This document shows positions 1-6,174 of a stretch of 10,024 nt of DNA, one piece after another. The DNA is from an uncultured Rhodobiaceae bacterium (lineage in GTDB: Archaea > Thermoplasmatota > Poseidoniia > Poseidoniales > Poseidoniaceae), in contig CALDQY010000216.1 in the NCBI GenBank assembly GCA_937911445.1, forward strand, positions 1 to 10,024, written 5' to 3'. The translations under genes were made by a program, and so were the position numbers. Every line of letters starts with the position of its first letter. Position 1 is the first letter of the stretch. The notes beneath the pieces are model-generated. The model saw only the letters and a program-made list of their open reading frames with translations, made no database searches and was not told where the DNA came from.

Positions 1-816
1 ATCGAAGTCACCGCAGTTGATGCAACACTTGGAGAAGCCTTGGTTGCTTTCGCTAGCGCAGGTATCGAACATGGTGTTGCTGTTTTGGCCCCACCTCAAG
101 GGGAATGGATCGATGAGGACATGGTCAAAGCCTTGTTCAAGCAGGCTGGTTTGTCCAATTGGACGTTCGAGAAAGCCGATGGAATCGAGTTACGAAATGC
201 TTTCTTTGGGATTATGGATACAGTTTCAGACCTCCTGGCATCCATCGAAGAGCAACCTCTCGTCGTTCCGATCGATCAACATTTCAACGTCAAAGGCATT
301 GGTTTGGTCGCCATTGGATACGTCCAATCTGGTGTCGTCAATGTTCATGATGAAGTGACCATGCTACCGCACGGCGGCACAGGTTCTGTGAAGTCCCTTC
401 AGGTCATGGACGATGATGTGGATAGAGCTGGCGCAGGTGATCGAGTCGGAATCGCTCTTCGAAATGCCAAAGAGGAGAGTCTCTCCGGAACATGTCTCAT
501 CGTCCATCCAGAAGTTGACGATAAGAAAACCAACACGTTCCGTCCACTTGCTTTGGAGAATCATTCCGTGTCTTCCATGCGATTGAAGGTTTCACCGTTC
601 CAAAAGAAGGAACTTGCTGTCGGTGATGTCGTCCATGCATCCATTGATTTGCAATTCAACGTAGGTCGGGTCGAATCGGTTGATGGTGAAACATGTATGG
701 TTCGATGGGAGACACCACTCTTGCAACGAATTGATGATGCCCAAGACGTCCTCATCGCCCAACTCGATTCCAAGCCTAGGATTATGGGAAGCGCCAAACT
801 CAGCAAAGTCGAGTAA
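1..816 (+). CDS. EF-Tu/SelB-like translation factor paralogue with degenerate GTPase domain (5' partial)
   Basis: The frame is open from base 1, so the N-terminus lies outside the window; 271 residues are visible. Residues 1-85 resemble the end of a translational GTPase G domain. The stretch GIEHGVAVLAPPQ (21-33) sits where EF-Tu and EF-1A carry the NKxD guanine-specificity motif, and here that motif is absent. Residues ~88-170 are a clear EF-Tu domain II (HFNVKGIGLVAIGYVQSG, then DDDVDRAGAGDRVGIALRN), and 175-271 fit a domain III barrel. This matches the archaeal 'EF-Tu domain 2' family (MJ0325-like), related to SelB but with a decayed nucleotide site. Its function is not established; a role in translation is inferred from fold only. 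A true SelB or an EF-1A paralogue is less likely because of the missing NKxD. The unknown protein at 908 follows on the same strand after about 90 bp. High confidence in the fold, moderate in the subfamily. Confidence 0.8.
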   Translation: MEVTAVDATLGEALVAFASAGIEHGVAVLAPPQGEWIDEDMVKALFKQAGLSNWTFEKADGIELRNAFFGIMDTVSDLLASIEEQPLVVPIDQHFNVKGIGLVAIGYVQSGVVNVHDEVTMLPHGGTGSVKSLQVMDDDVDRAGAGDRVGIALRNAKEESLSGTCLIVHPEVDDKKTNTFRPLALENHSVSSMRLKVSPFQKKELAVGDVVHASIDLQFNVGRVESVDGETCMVRWETPLLQRIDDAQDVLIAQLDSKPRIMGSAKLSKVE

Positions 817-876
817 ATCGGCGTCGTTTTGTGCAACCTGGAACAATTGTCTTCAGGGGCATTCTGAGGGATGCAT

Positions 877-884
877 TGATAATA
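877..884 (+). promoter_or_regulatory. Candidate TATA box for the membrane-protein gene
   Basis: TGATAATA is centred 27.5 bp before the ATG at 908, close to the spacing expected for an archaeal TATA box driving a leaderless transcript. It lies in the 91-bp gap after the EF-Tu-like gene, in which I see nothing else. The element is degenerate, so this is suggestive only. Confidence 0.4.
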
Positions 885-907
885 GGTGGCTCAAACTGCA
901 CCATGGG

Positions 908-2344
908 ATGCAGACGAGAGGGCGCAACGAACGCCTTGCGGAGTCTGGGGAGAAAATGGTTCTCCACGGCCTACGTGTGGCTGGCGAAAGCGGTCGAGCG
1001 AGAGCCAGTCTTGGAGAATCGAGAGTCTCGATTGAATTCAAGAATGGGAATTGCATTGACATTCGTTACGACCAAATTGTTCGAATGCAACATCACAATA
1101 CGACACTTGTGCCTGGATGGGTTGGGTTTGTCGGACTGTGTTTATTCTATGCCTCTTGGCGGGTCATCACGCCTCCAAACATTCGATTCGGCGTGTTTGT
1201 TCTCGGTCTCGCCATGATTTCAGGGTGGGTTCTCACAAAGCGTCCAACATTAACGCTTGATACCAAACTTGGTGATTGCCATGTGCTTCATGCCATTGAT
1301 TCACGATTGCTCAAGTTCTCAACAATGATTCAGCGAATGAACGATGGCTTGACCCTTGAAGAGGCTCGAATCGGCGTTGATCTTCTCAACGAGGACACAG
1401 AATTTCCAAGACAAGCTGCAAGCGATGCGGCACAGGCTCTCCCAATTCCAGTTCGGGATTTGGAACCCTCGCGTAGTCTCTCGAATTTCCTTGGCGAGGT
1501 CAGTGCGGACGACGGAGAATTCGAAATCGATGAGGATCTACCTCGTTGGGCAAAGGACAACATGAACCAACTACCACGAACTGTGGACGAACTTGAACCA
1601 AGACAACATGGAATCATTGAACGTGGACGAGCCAACATCGGTACACGACGTGGAATCAACAGTCCGCTTGACATACATTCAGGCACGAGTCTACCTCACA
1701 ACATGACGACGCAGTTCCAAGGCGATGCTCCGCTTGGAATCCCTATGCATCAACAACCGATGAGTTCATCGAGGATGATTCAAGAGGCGATGGGTAAAAA
1801 ATCGGAAACAAACGAACTGAGCTTCACTCCATTACCAAACGATTTCCTTCCAAGTTATGTTGGCCCCAATGGCGCTCATATTCCATCCACTGCAGACGAA
1901 TTCAATTCACCTGACATCCCATTGCTGGATGCTGAATTGATTGAAGAGGAGCCTGCTCTTTCACTTGTTGAGCAAGGTCTCATTCGTCATTCAACTCACA
2001 TCAGTACACCAATGAACAATGCTTCCACTGTACGTCGAGATTCGAAAGGGCAACGTAAGCGGCTTCAAGTTCGAACCAAGCCAAAGCAACGAATTGCTTC
2101 GACTCGGAAGAAAGTGGGACAAGAATCCGGTCGAATCTTCTCCTCAATGATGACCAGAGTCCGAGAAACGATTTCCAATCTCCACGAAGAAGGAATTCCC
2201 GATGAAATCATCGAATACATGTCTGAGCACATCTCTGATGAGGAAGAAGAGGAGGAGGTCCCAGTTTCCTTCAGTTCACTCACAGAATCTCAAGAGGTTG
2301 CTCAAGCGCAAAGCAATCAGTTGGGTCTACGTCGTATTGACTGA
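908..2344 (+). CDS. Unrecognised membrane protein with TM hairpin and long disordered acidic/basic tail
   Basis: I do not recognise this 478-residue protein. Residues ~20-62 look like beta strands (SRVSIEFKNGNCIDIRYDQI). Two membrane segments follow (~70-87 and ~92-110), then more strand-like sequence (RPTLTLDTKLGD) and a helix to ~160. This could be a PH-like fold interrupted by a TM hairpin, but that is inference. Residues ~165-375 are polar, proline-rich and probably disordered. They contain three related short motifs: LPIPVRDLEP (178-187), LPRTVDELEP (222-231) and IPSTADEFNS (325-334). A strongly basic patch (376-402) precedes a predicted helix (403-442), a run of six glutamates (445-450) and a polar C-terminus. 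The start at 908 is chosen for its TATA-like element; ATG 956 (462 residues, with GGGGAG just upstream) is the alternative. An open extension back to 680 overlaps the previous gene and is not credible. The stop codon overlaps the convergent kinase gene by 18 bp. Confidence 0.72.
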   Translation: MQTRGRNERLAESGEKMVLHGLRVAGESGRARASLGESRVSIEFKNGNCIDIRYDQIVRMQHHNTTLVPGWVGFVGLCLFYASWRVITPPNIRFGVFVLGLAMISGWVLTKRPTLTLDTKLGDCHVLHAIDSRLLKFSTMIQRMNDGLTLEEARIGVDLLNEDTEFPRQAASDAAQALPIPVRDLEPSRSLSNFLGEVSADDGEFEIDEDLPRWAKDNMNQLPRTVDELEPRQHGIIERGRANIGTRRGINSPLDIHSGTSLPHNMTTQFQGDAPLGIPMHQQPMSSSRMIQEAMGKKSETNELSFTPLPNDFLPSYVGPNGAHIPSTADEFNSPDIPLLDAELIEEEPALSLVEQGLIRHSTHISTPMNNASTVRRDSKGQRKRLQVRTKPKQRIASTRKKVGQESGRIFSSMMTRVRETISNLHEEGIPDEIIEYMSEHISDEEEEEEVPVSFSSLTESQEVAQAQSNQLGLRRID

Positions 2345-3265
2345 CGTTCCTGAGATTGAAGTGTACTCGATCAAACGTTGTTCATACGATTCGAGCGTGA
2401 TGGATTGCAAACCATTGATACCAAATCCTTGCAAGGTAAAACTTGCAGATACGGTTGCATGAATCAACGCATTTCGTAATTCCTCGATTTCTATTGGACC
2501 ACTTCCAGCAGCGAGGTAGGTTGCTAGTGTTCCTGCAAACGTATCGCCACAGCCTGTTGGATCGACCACGAGATTGGTCGGAAAAGCAGGTAGGGCAACA
2601 ATCTGGTCACCATGCAAGGCGAGAACACCATGTTCACCTTTCTTGATGATGAGAATTGGAATGGAAGCCATGGCTTGAACATCCTTCGCAGCCTGAACGA
2701 GATTATCGTTGCCCGATAGCATGGTCGCTTCCCCATCGTTGATCACAACAATATCAACACGTTCCATGGCCTCAATCAACTCTTCCTTGGCGATGGTAAT
2801 CCACAGATTCATCGAGTCAAGAATCGATGCACGAGTCGGTCTAGATTGGTCAAGAACAGACAATTGAATGGACGGATGAAGGTTCGCACAGAACGTGATT
2901 GTGGACGAAGTACCGTGTTCTGGTACTTTTGGCTGAAACGTTTCGAAGACGTTCAAGTGGGTTTCATGTGTTTCAGCTTGCGCCATGTTGCCATGGTACG
3001 AACCGACCCAGTGGAAGGTCGAACCTTCCAACACTTCAATTCCAGTTGTATCCAAACCAGCATTGGTCAGAGTAGCAAAATCATCCTCTTTGAAATCGGT
3101 TCCTACAACACCAACAAGGCCAACAGATTGTAGATTCATACGTCTTTGATGGAAAGCTGCGGCCAATCCAGCATAGGTTGCGGATCCGCCGAGCGTATGT
3201 GGTGCAGAGCCTTGTGGTGAAGTGATGCTATCGTAGGCTATGCTTCCAACGATGAGGACATCCAT
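2327..3265 (-). CDS. PfkB/ribokinase-family sugar or nucleoside kinase
   Basis: This 312-residue protein is a PfkB-family kinase, which phosphorylates a sugar or nucleoside hydroxyl using ATP (or ADP). It has the N-terminal substrate-side motif with paired glycines (TLGGSATYAGLAAA, 24-37) and the C-terminal PfkB signature DPTGCGDTFAG (235-245), in which D241 is the expected catalytic base and GCGD forms the anion hole. INDGEA (175-180) and LIIKKGEHG (205-213) are also typical. Overall it resembles a bacterial group usually annotated only as 'PfkB family carbohydrate kinase', recognisable by LGGSATY near the N-terminus and a LNVF segment (104-107). Substrate cannot be assigned. It begins 8 bp after the biotin carboxylase stop on the same strand, so the two are probably cotranscribed. 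GTGATG just upstream of the start is a weak ribosome-binding site. The 3' end overlaps the opposing membrane-protein gene by 18 bp. Confidence 0.9.
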   Translation of the reverse strand: MDVLIVGSIAYDSITSPQGSAPHTLGGSATYAGLAAAFHQRRMNLQSVGLVGVVGTDFKEDDFATLTNAGLDTTGIEVLEGSTFHWVGSYHGNMAQAETHETHLNVFETFQPKVPEHGTSSTITFCANLHPSIQLSVLDQSRPTRASILDSMNLWITIAKEELIEAMERVDIVVINDGEATMLSGNDNLVQAAKDVQAMASIPILIIKKGEHGVLALHGDQIVALPAFPTNLVVDPTGCGDTFAGTLATYLAAGSGPIEIEELRNALIHATVSASFTLQGFGINGLQSITLESYEQRLIEYTSISGTSVNTT

Positions 3266-3273
3266 GCCATCAC

Positions 3274-4614
3274 TTATCCGAGAAGCTCTTGATGCATATC
3301 GATGTATTGAATCGTGATATCACCGTTCATGAAGTCTTCTTCGTCCATAATTCTTCGATGCAATGGAATCAGATGCTCAACGCCCGTGATCACCGTTTCA
3401 TCCAATGCAGTACGCATACGTCGGATAGCATCTTCTCGATCACGCCCCCAAACCAGAAGTTTCGCAAGCAAGGAGTCGAAACATCCAGGCATCTCGTATC
3501 CAGGGTGTGCATGCGTATCGACACGTACACCGAATCCTGATGGGAAATGACACTCCCACAGACGACCAGGACTTGGGATAAATTCGGCAGGATCTTCAGC
3601 ATTGAGCCGACATTGAATGCTGTGTCCTCGCCAGGTAATGTCTTCTTGTTTGAGTGGAAGTGCTTCTCCTTGAGCGACGCGAACGCCGAGTTCAACGAGG
3701 TTGTGACCCGTAATCAACTCTGTAACGGTGTGTTCGACTTGCACACGAGGATTGACTTCAAGGAAGTAGAAATCACCGTTCGCATCTCGGAGGAATTCAA
3801 ACGTTGCAAGACCCTTGTAGCCAACGGATTCTGCACCTTTGCAAACCAGAGAACCAATTTCATGACGTTTTTCAGGCGTCAGCCATGGCCCTTCTTCAAC
3901 GAGTTTCTGGTGACGACGTTGAATGGAGCAAAATCGTTCACCGAAGTGAATGGCATTTGTGCCATCAGCGAGGACTTGGAATTCGACGTGTTGTGCTCCT
4001 TGGATGTACTTCTCGACAAACACACGGTCGTCACCAAAGGCAGATTTTGCACGAGATTGACAGAGTTTCAATGCGCTTTCAAACTCGCTTTCCTTTTCAA
4101 CGATTTGCATACCGATTCCGCCACCACCAGCAGCCGCTTTGATAATGACAGGATAACCGATATCATCGGCTAGGGCTGATGCAACGGATGCCTCAGAAAT
4201 AGGTTCAGAGGAGCCTTTCGCTGTTGGCAAGCCTGCGGCTTCCATGGCAGCCCGCGCTTCGATTTTATCGCCAAGTAGGGTGATAACATCCGCACTTGGA
4301 CCGATGAACGTGATACCCTCCTCCTCGAGCCTTTTCACAAAACCCGCATTTTCTGCGAGGAAACCGTAGCCTGGGTGAACCGCATCACAGCCCATGTCTT
4401 TGGCGGCTTGAACCACCGCTTCGATGTCGAGATAAGCATCCAAAGGATTGATCACATCTCGGAAGGTTGCATCATCTGCGAGTTGAACTGGAAGCGATAA
4501 TCGGTCCTCTTTTCCATAAATGATGGCTGCTTCAATGCCCATGTCACGCAAGGTTCGCATGATTCGGAGAGCAATTTCACCGCGATTAGCAATCAGCACT
4601 TTCTTGAAACCCAT
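3274..4614 (-). CDS. accC: Biotin carboxylase subunit of an acyl-CoA (acetyl/propionyl-CoA) or pyruvate carboxylase
   Basis: This cytoplasmic enzyme carboxylates biotin on a carrier protein using ATP and bicarbonate. The 446 residues match a stand-alone biotin carboxylase: N-terminal KKVLIANRGEIALRIMR (4-20), ATP-grasp lysines K117 and K159, glycine loop GGGG (163-166), H209/E211, RRHQKLVEE (233-241) with K237, metal-binding E274 and E286, and the catalytic EVNPRVQVEH segment (286-295, with R290, Q292, V293 and E294), then R336 in the C-terminal domain. Isoleucine 167 replaces the usual R/K of the glycine loop. The EVNPR wording is nearer pyruvate carboxylases than E. coli AccC. There is no fused biotin carrier, and no carrier or carboxyltransferase gene is in view. 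I start at 4614 because it gives the canonical family N-terminus. ATG 4689 would add 25 residues; it has no family support, but a TATA-like element lies about 26.5 bp from it. The PfkB kinase follows after 8 bp. Confidence 0.93.
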   Translation of the reverse strand: MGFKKVLIANRGEIALRIMRTLRDMGIEAAIIYGKEDRLSLPVQLADDATFRDVINPLDAYLDIEAVVQAAKDMGCDAVHPGYGFLAENAGFVKRLEEEGITFIGPSADVITLLGDKIEARAAMEAAGLPTAKGSSEPISEASVASALADDIGYPVIIKAAAGGGGIGMQIVEKESEFESALKLCQSRAKSAFGDDRVFVEKYIQGAQHVEFQVLADGTNAIHFGERFCSIQRRHQKLVEEGPWLTPEKRHEIGSLVCKGAESVGYKGLATFEFLRDANGDFYFLEVNPRVQVEHTVTELITGHNLVELGVRVAQGEALPLKQEDITWRGHSIQCRLNAEDPAEFIPSPGRLWECHFPSGFGVRVDTHAHPGYEMPGCFDSLLAKLLVWGRDREDAIRRMRTALDETVITGVEHLIPLHRRIMDEEDFMNGDITIQYIDMHQELLG

Positions 4615-4696
4615 GGTCGATGGTAGTCCAAGGCATCCTATGAGCAAAGCGGTCATGGGGTTTGAAGTGGAAATGTTCATTATTAACATCGATTGC

Positions 4697-4720
4697 TTAA
4701 TAAGTAATGCCGTTTTTATC
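4697..4720. promoter_or_regulatory. Divergent promoter region between biotin carboxylase and the 105-residue protein
   Basis: TTAATAAG (4697-4704) could be the TATA box for the rightward gene, placing transcription start near 4727, just before its Shine-Dalgarno site. TTTTTATC (4713-4720), read leftward as GATAAAAA, could serve the carboxylase operon and would start transcription near 4689, coinciding with an in-frame upstream ATG. The two elements are crossed, each lying nearer the other's gene, so the promoters would overlap. Assigned by eye from archaeal spacing rules. Confidence 0.45.
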
Positions 4721-4727
4721 CGATTGA

Positions 4728-4733
4728 AGGTGA
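4728..4733 (+). promoter_or_regulatory. Shine-Dalgarno site of the 105-residue protein
   Basis: AGGTGA matches the archaeal anti-Shine-Dalgarno end of 16S rRNA (which pairs with GGAGGTGA) and is 4 nt from the ATG at 4738. It fixes that start and shows that leadered translation is used here alongside leaderless starts. Confidence 0.6.
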
Positions 4734-4737
4734 GAAT

Positions 4738-5055
4738 ATGTCACAAAGAAAAACACGCCCCGCAAAAGAAGAAGATTTGATTGTACCAAACGGAAACCAC
4801 GCCATGAATCCGGGCGATGGAACTCCATACGAACTGCACCATGTCCTCGTTGATGGCATCCCTGCTATGGCAGGAATCGATGCGTTTGGAGGTTACAGTG
4901 AGCGAATTCGAATAGATTTCGAAAGCCCTCATGATGCATTAGGACCCGGATTTCAGACGAAATATTTCATGATCCGGGATGAAGAACCTGGCGTGTGCCA
5001 TTGGGGCTATGACAATGAATCCTTCACCATCGAGATCTTCGTTGATGAAGATTAG
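4738..5055 (+). CDS. Unrecognised 105-residue acidic cytoplasmic protein
   Basis: I do not recognise this protein. It has no signal peptide or membrane segment. The first ~14 residues are basic and probably flexible. The remainder alternates hydrophobic and polar residues as in a small beta-rich domain (YELHHVLVDGIPAMAG at 30-45, SERIRIDFES at 54-63, TKYFMIRDE at 73-81, SFTIEIFVDED at 95-105). It has one Cys and several His (H34, H35, H65, H88) but no clear metal motif. The start is well supported by AGGTGA 4 nt upstream. Its reading frame is clean with codon use like the neighbours, so I take it as a real gene. It is transcribed divergently from the carboxylase operon, and its stop overlaps the endonuclease VIII stop by 4 bp, which gives no functional clue. 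Confidence 0.75.
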   Translation: MSQRKTRPAKEEDLIVPNGNHAMNPGDGTPYELHHVLVDGIPAMAGIDAFGGYSERIRIDFESPHDALGPGFQTKYFMIRDEEPGVCHWGYDNESFTIEIFVDED

Positions 5056-5870
5056 ACTTGGCAAGAACCGCAGTAATCCAAACGACGTCCACTCAGACGA
5101 GTGTGCGTAATGATTCCTTCACATGTATGACAATTCAACCCGTCTCGTGTGAAGACGTAATGCCGTGCTTGACGTCGGGACATGCCTTGTTGTCGAAGAA
5201 GATCGTAGAGGTCTTTATCGACGGTTACACCCTTTTGTTTGTAGGCCAGTTGTGTGGTCGAAATCGCAGATTCCGCGAGATGCTCTTGTTCCTCTGCTGT
5301 GAGGGAATTGAGTTTTCGAGACGGTTGGAGGCCAGCATTGAACAGAATTTCGCTTCGCAGATAGTTCCCTACACCTGCAAGGAAGGATTGGTCGAGGAGG
5401 AGGTGGCACAATTGTCTGCCGCCAAATTTCTTGTTTTGAACTTGTTCAAGCACAGGCTTGTATTCAATCTCCTCATCGGCAACGTCAGGGCCAAGTCGAG
5501 CGATGTAGGGATGCTGTTCAACCTCCCATGGCTCGAGAAGTTCGATGTCTGTCGCAGACCAAAGACTGGCAACGTGTGTTTCAGTTTCGAGCTTTATGCG
5601 CAAGGATCGATTCGTTTTGCGCCCTTTACTGGTCTTTTTCTGAACGGTCCATCGCCCATAAAGTTGGTTGTGACTGTACAAAACGTCATCCCCAACATGA
5701 ATGAGCATCGCTTTCGATCGTGCTTTGACTCGAAGAACTTCTTTTCCGAGGAATCGATGCTCTTGGCCCCGAATCGTGGCATATGGGCATTCAACATGTG
5801 TGATGATTTGCCCTTCAAGTGCCCGTCGGATTGTATTCGCTGCCCGATGAATCTCTGGACCTTCGGGCAT
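5052..5870 (-). CDS. nei: Endonuclease VIII (Nei), Fpg/Nei-family DNA glycosylase/AP lyase
   Basis: This base-excision repair enzyme removes oxidised pyrimidines and cleaves the resulting abasic site. The 272 residues begin MPEGPEIHRAA: after Met removal, Pro2 is the nucleophile and Glu3 the catalytic acid. Because Pro2 must be N-terminal, the ATG at 5870 is the true start and the six upstream in-frame codons are excluded. K53 (RSKAMLIHV), the LYSHNQLYGRW strand (64-74) and LLLDQSFLAGVGNYLRSEI (157-175) are typical of Nei rather than Fpg. A zinc finger closes the protein, with cysteines 247, 250, 267 and 270 and R262 at the usual arginine position of the hairpin. Length and motifs match bacterial Nei (E. 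coli 263 residues). The gene is divergent from a small winged-helix gene and shares a symmetric promoter with it. Fpg/Nei proteins are unusual in archaea, so acquisition from bacteria is likely (inference). Confidence 0.95.
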   Translation of the reverse strand: MPEGPEIHRAANTIRRALEGQIITHVECPYATIRGQEHRFLGKEVLRVKARSKAMLIHVGDDVLYSHNQLYGRWTVQKKTSKGRKTNRSLRIKLETETHVASLWSATDIELLEPWEVEQHPYIARLGPDVADEEIEYKPVLEQVQNKKFGGRQLCHLLLDQSFLAGVGNYLRSEILFNAGLQPSRKLNSLTAEEQEHLAESAISTTQLAYKQKGVTVDKDLYDLLRQQGMSRRQARHYVFTRDGLNCHTCEGIITHTRLSGRRLDYCGSCQV

Positions 5871-5886
5871 AATTCTTAGTTCAATC

Positions 5887-5900
5887 ACACGTGTTTAAAC
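5887..5900. promoter_or_regulatory. Symmetric bidirectional TATA/operator element between nei and the winged-helix gene
   Basis: Two overlapping perfect 8-bp palindromes lie in the 52-bp divergent gap: ACACGTGT (5887-5894) and GTTTAAAC (5893-5900). The axis of GTTTAAAC falls at 5896.5, exactly 26.5 bp from the first base of each flanking start codon (5870 and 5923). TTTAAA is a plausible TATA box, and its symmetry would let TBP direct polymerase both ways, giving two leaderless mRNAs. ACACGTGT could be a regulator site, possibly for the adjacent winged-helix protein (inference). Confidence 0.6.
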
Positions 5901-5922
5901 AGATGTTTGCGTTTCAAGTGGT

Positions 5923-6174
5923 ATGCGCAGGCGATGGACGGAAGAGCGTCGCCTGCAACGAGAACATGCTGATTGGATCGTTGGACACTTGAGGCTGCAT
6001 GGGCCAATGACGACACGTGAAATTATCGAAGCATTGTCTGTAGAAGGAAGACCAATTCAAGCCCACATTTTGTCTAGGGCTTTGCGTAAGTCACCTTTTG
6101 TAACGTGCATCGACAAAATCGTTGTCGATGGACAACAACAGTCGATTTGGGCGTTCCAAATCAATGAAGATTAA
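5923..6174 (+). CDS. Small winged helix-turn-helix protein, putative DNA-binding regulator
   Basis: This 83-residue basic protein has a winged-helix pattern. A first helix (8-24) leads to GPMTTREIIEALS (27-39, helix 2), a turn with EGRPIQ (41-46), a recognition helix (47-56, HILSRALRKS), and a two-strand wing (58-79, ending SIWAF). The N-terminus is arginine-rich (MRRRWTEERR). No ligand or oligomerisation domain is present. The start is supported by a TATA-like element 26.5 bp upstream, implying a leaderless mRNA; no in-frame upstream start exists in the gap. It is divergent from nei with 52 bp between start codons, so regulation of itself and nei is a natural hypothesis, though unproven. The stop codon abuts the stop of the reductase gene with no gap. 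A nucleic-acid-associated structural role is also possible. Confidence 0.75.
   Translation: MRRRWTEERRLQREHADWIVGHLRLHGPMTTREIIEALSVEGRPIQAHILSRALRKSPFVTCIDKIVVDGQQQSIWAFQINED

Noticed and set aside
680..907. Open frame extending the membrane-protein gene back to ATG 680
   Set aside because: It overlaps the well-supported EF-Tu-like gene by 137 bp in another frame, and the added residues look like a frame shadow (Ser/Asn/Lys-rich, no pattern).
2238..2260. Purine-rich GAA/GAG run as a microsatellite or regulatory repeat
   Set aside because: It is explained by the six-glutamate acidic run in the membrane-protein tail.
3547..4173. 208-residue open frame on the plus strand inside biotin carboxylase
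   Set aside because: It lies wholly antisense to a highly conserved enzyme and has no start signals or recognisable motifs.
5058..5879. 273-residue open frame on the plus strand opposite nei
   Set aside because: It is the complementary shadow of nei, whose every catalytic motif is present; the antisense translation shows no family motifs and is Cys/Phe-rich in the usual shadow manner.
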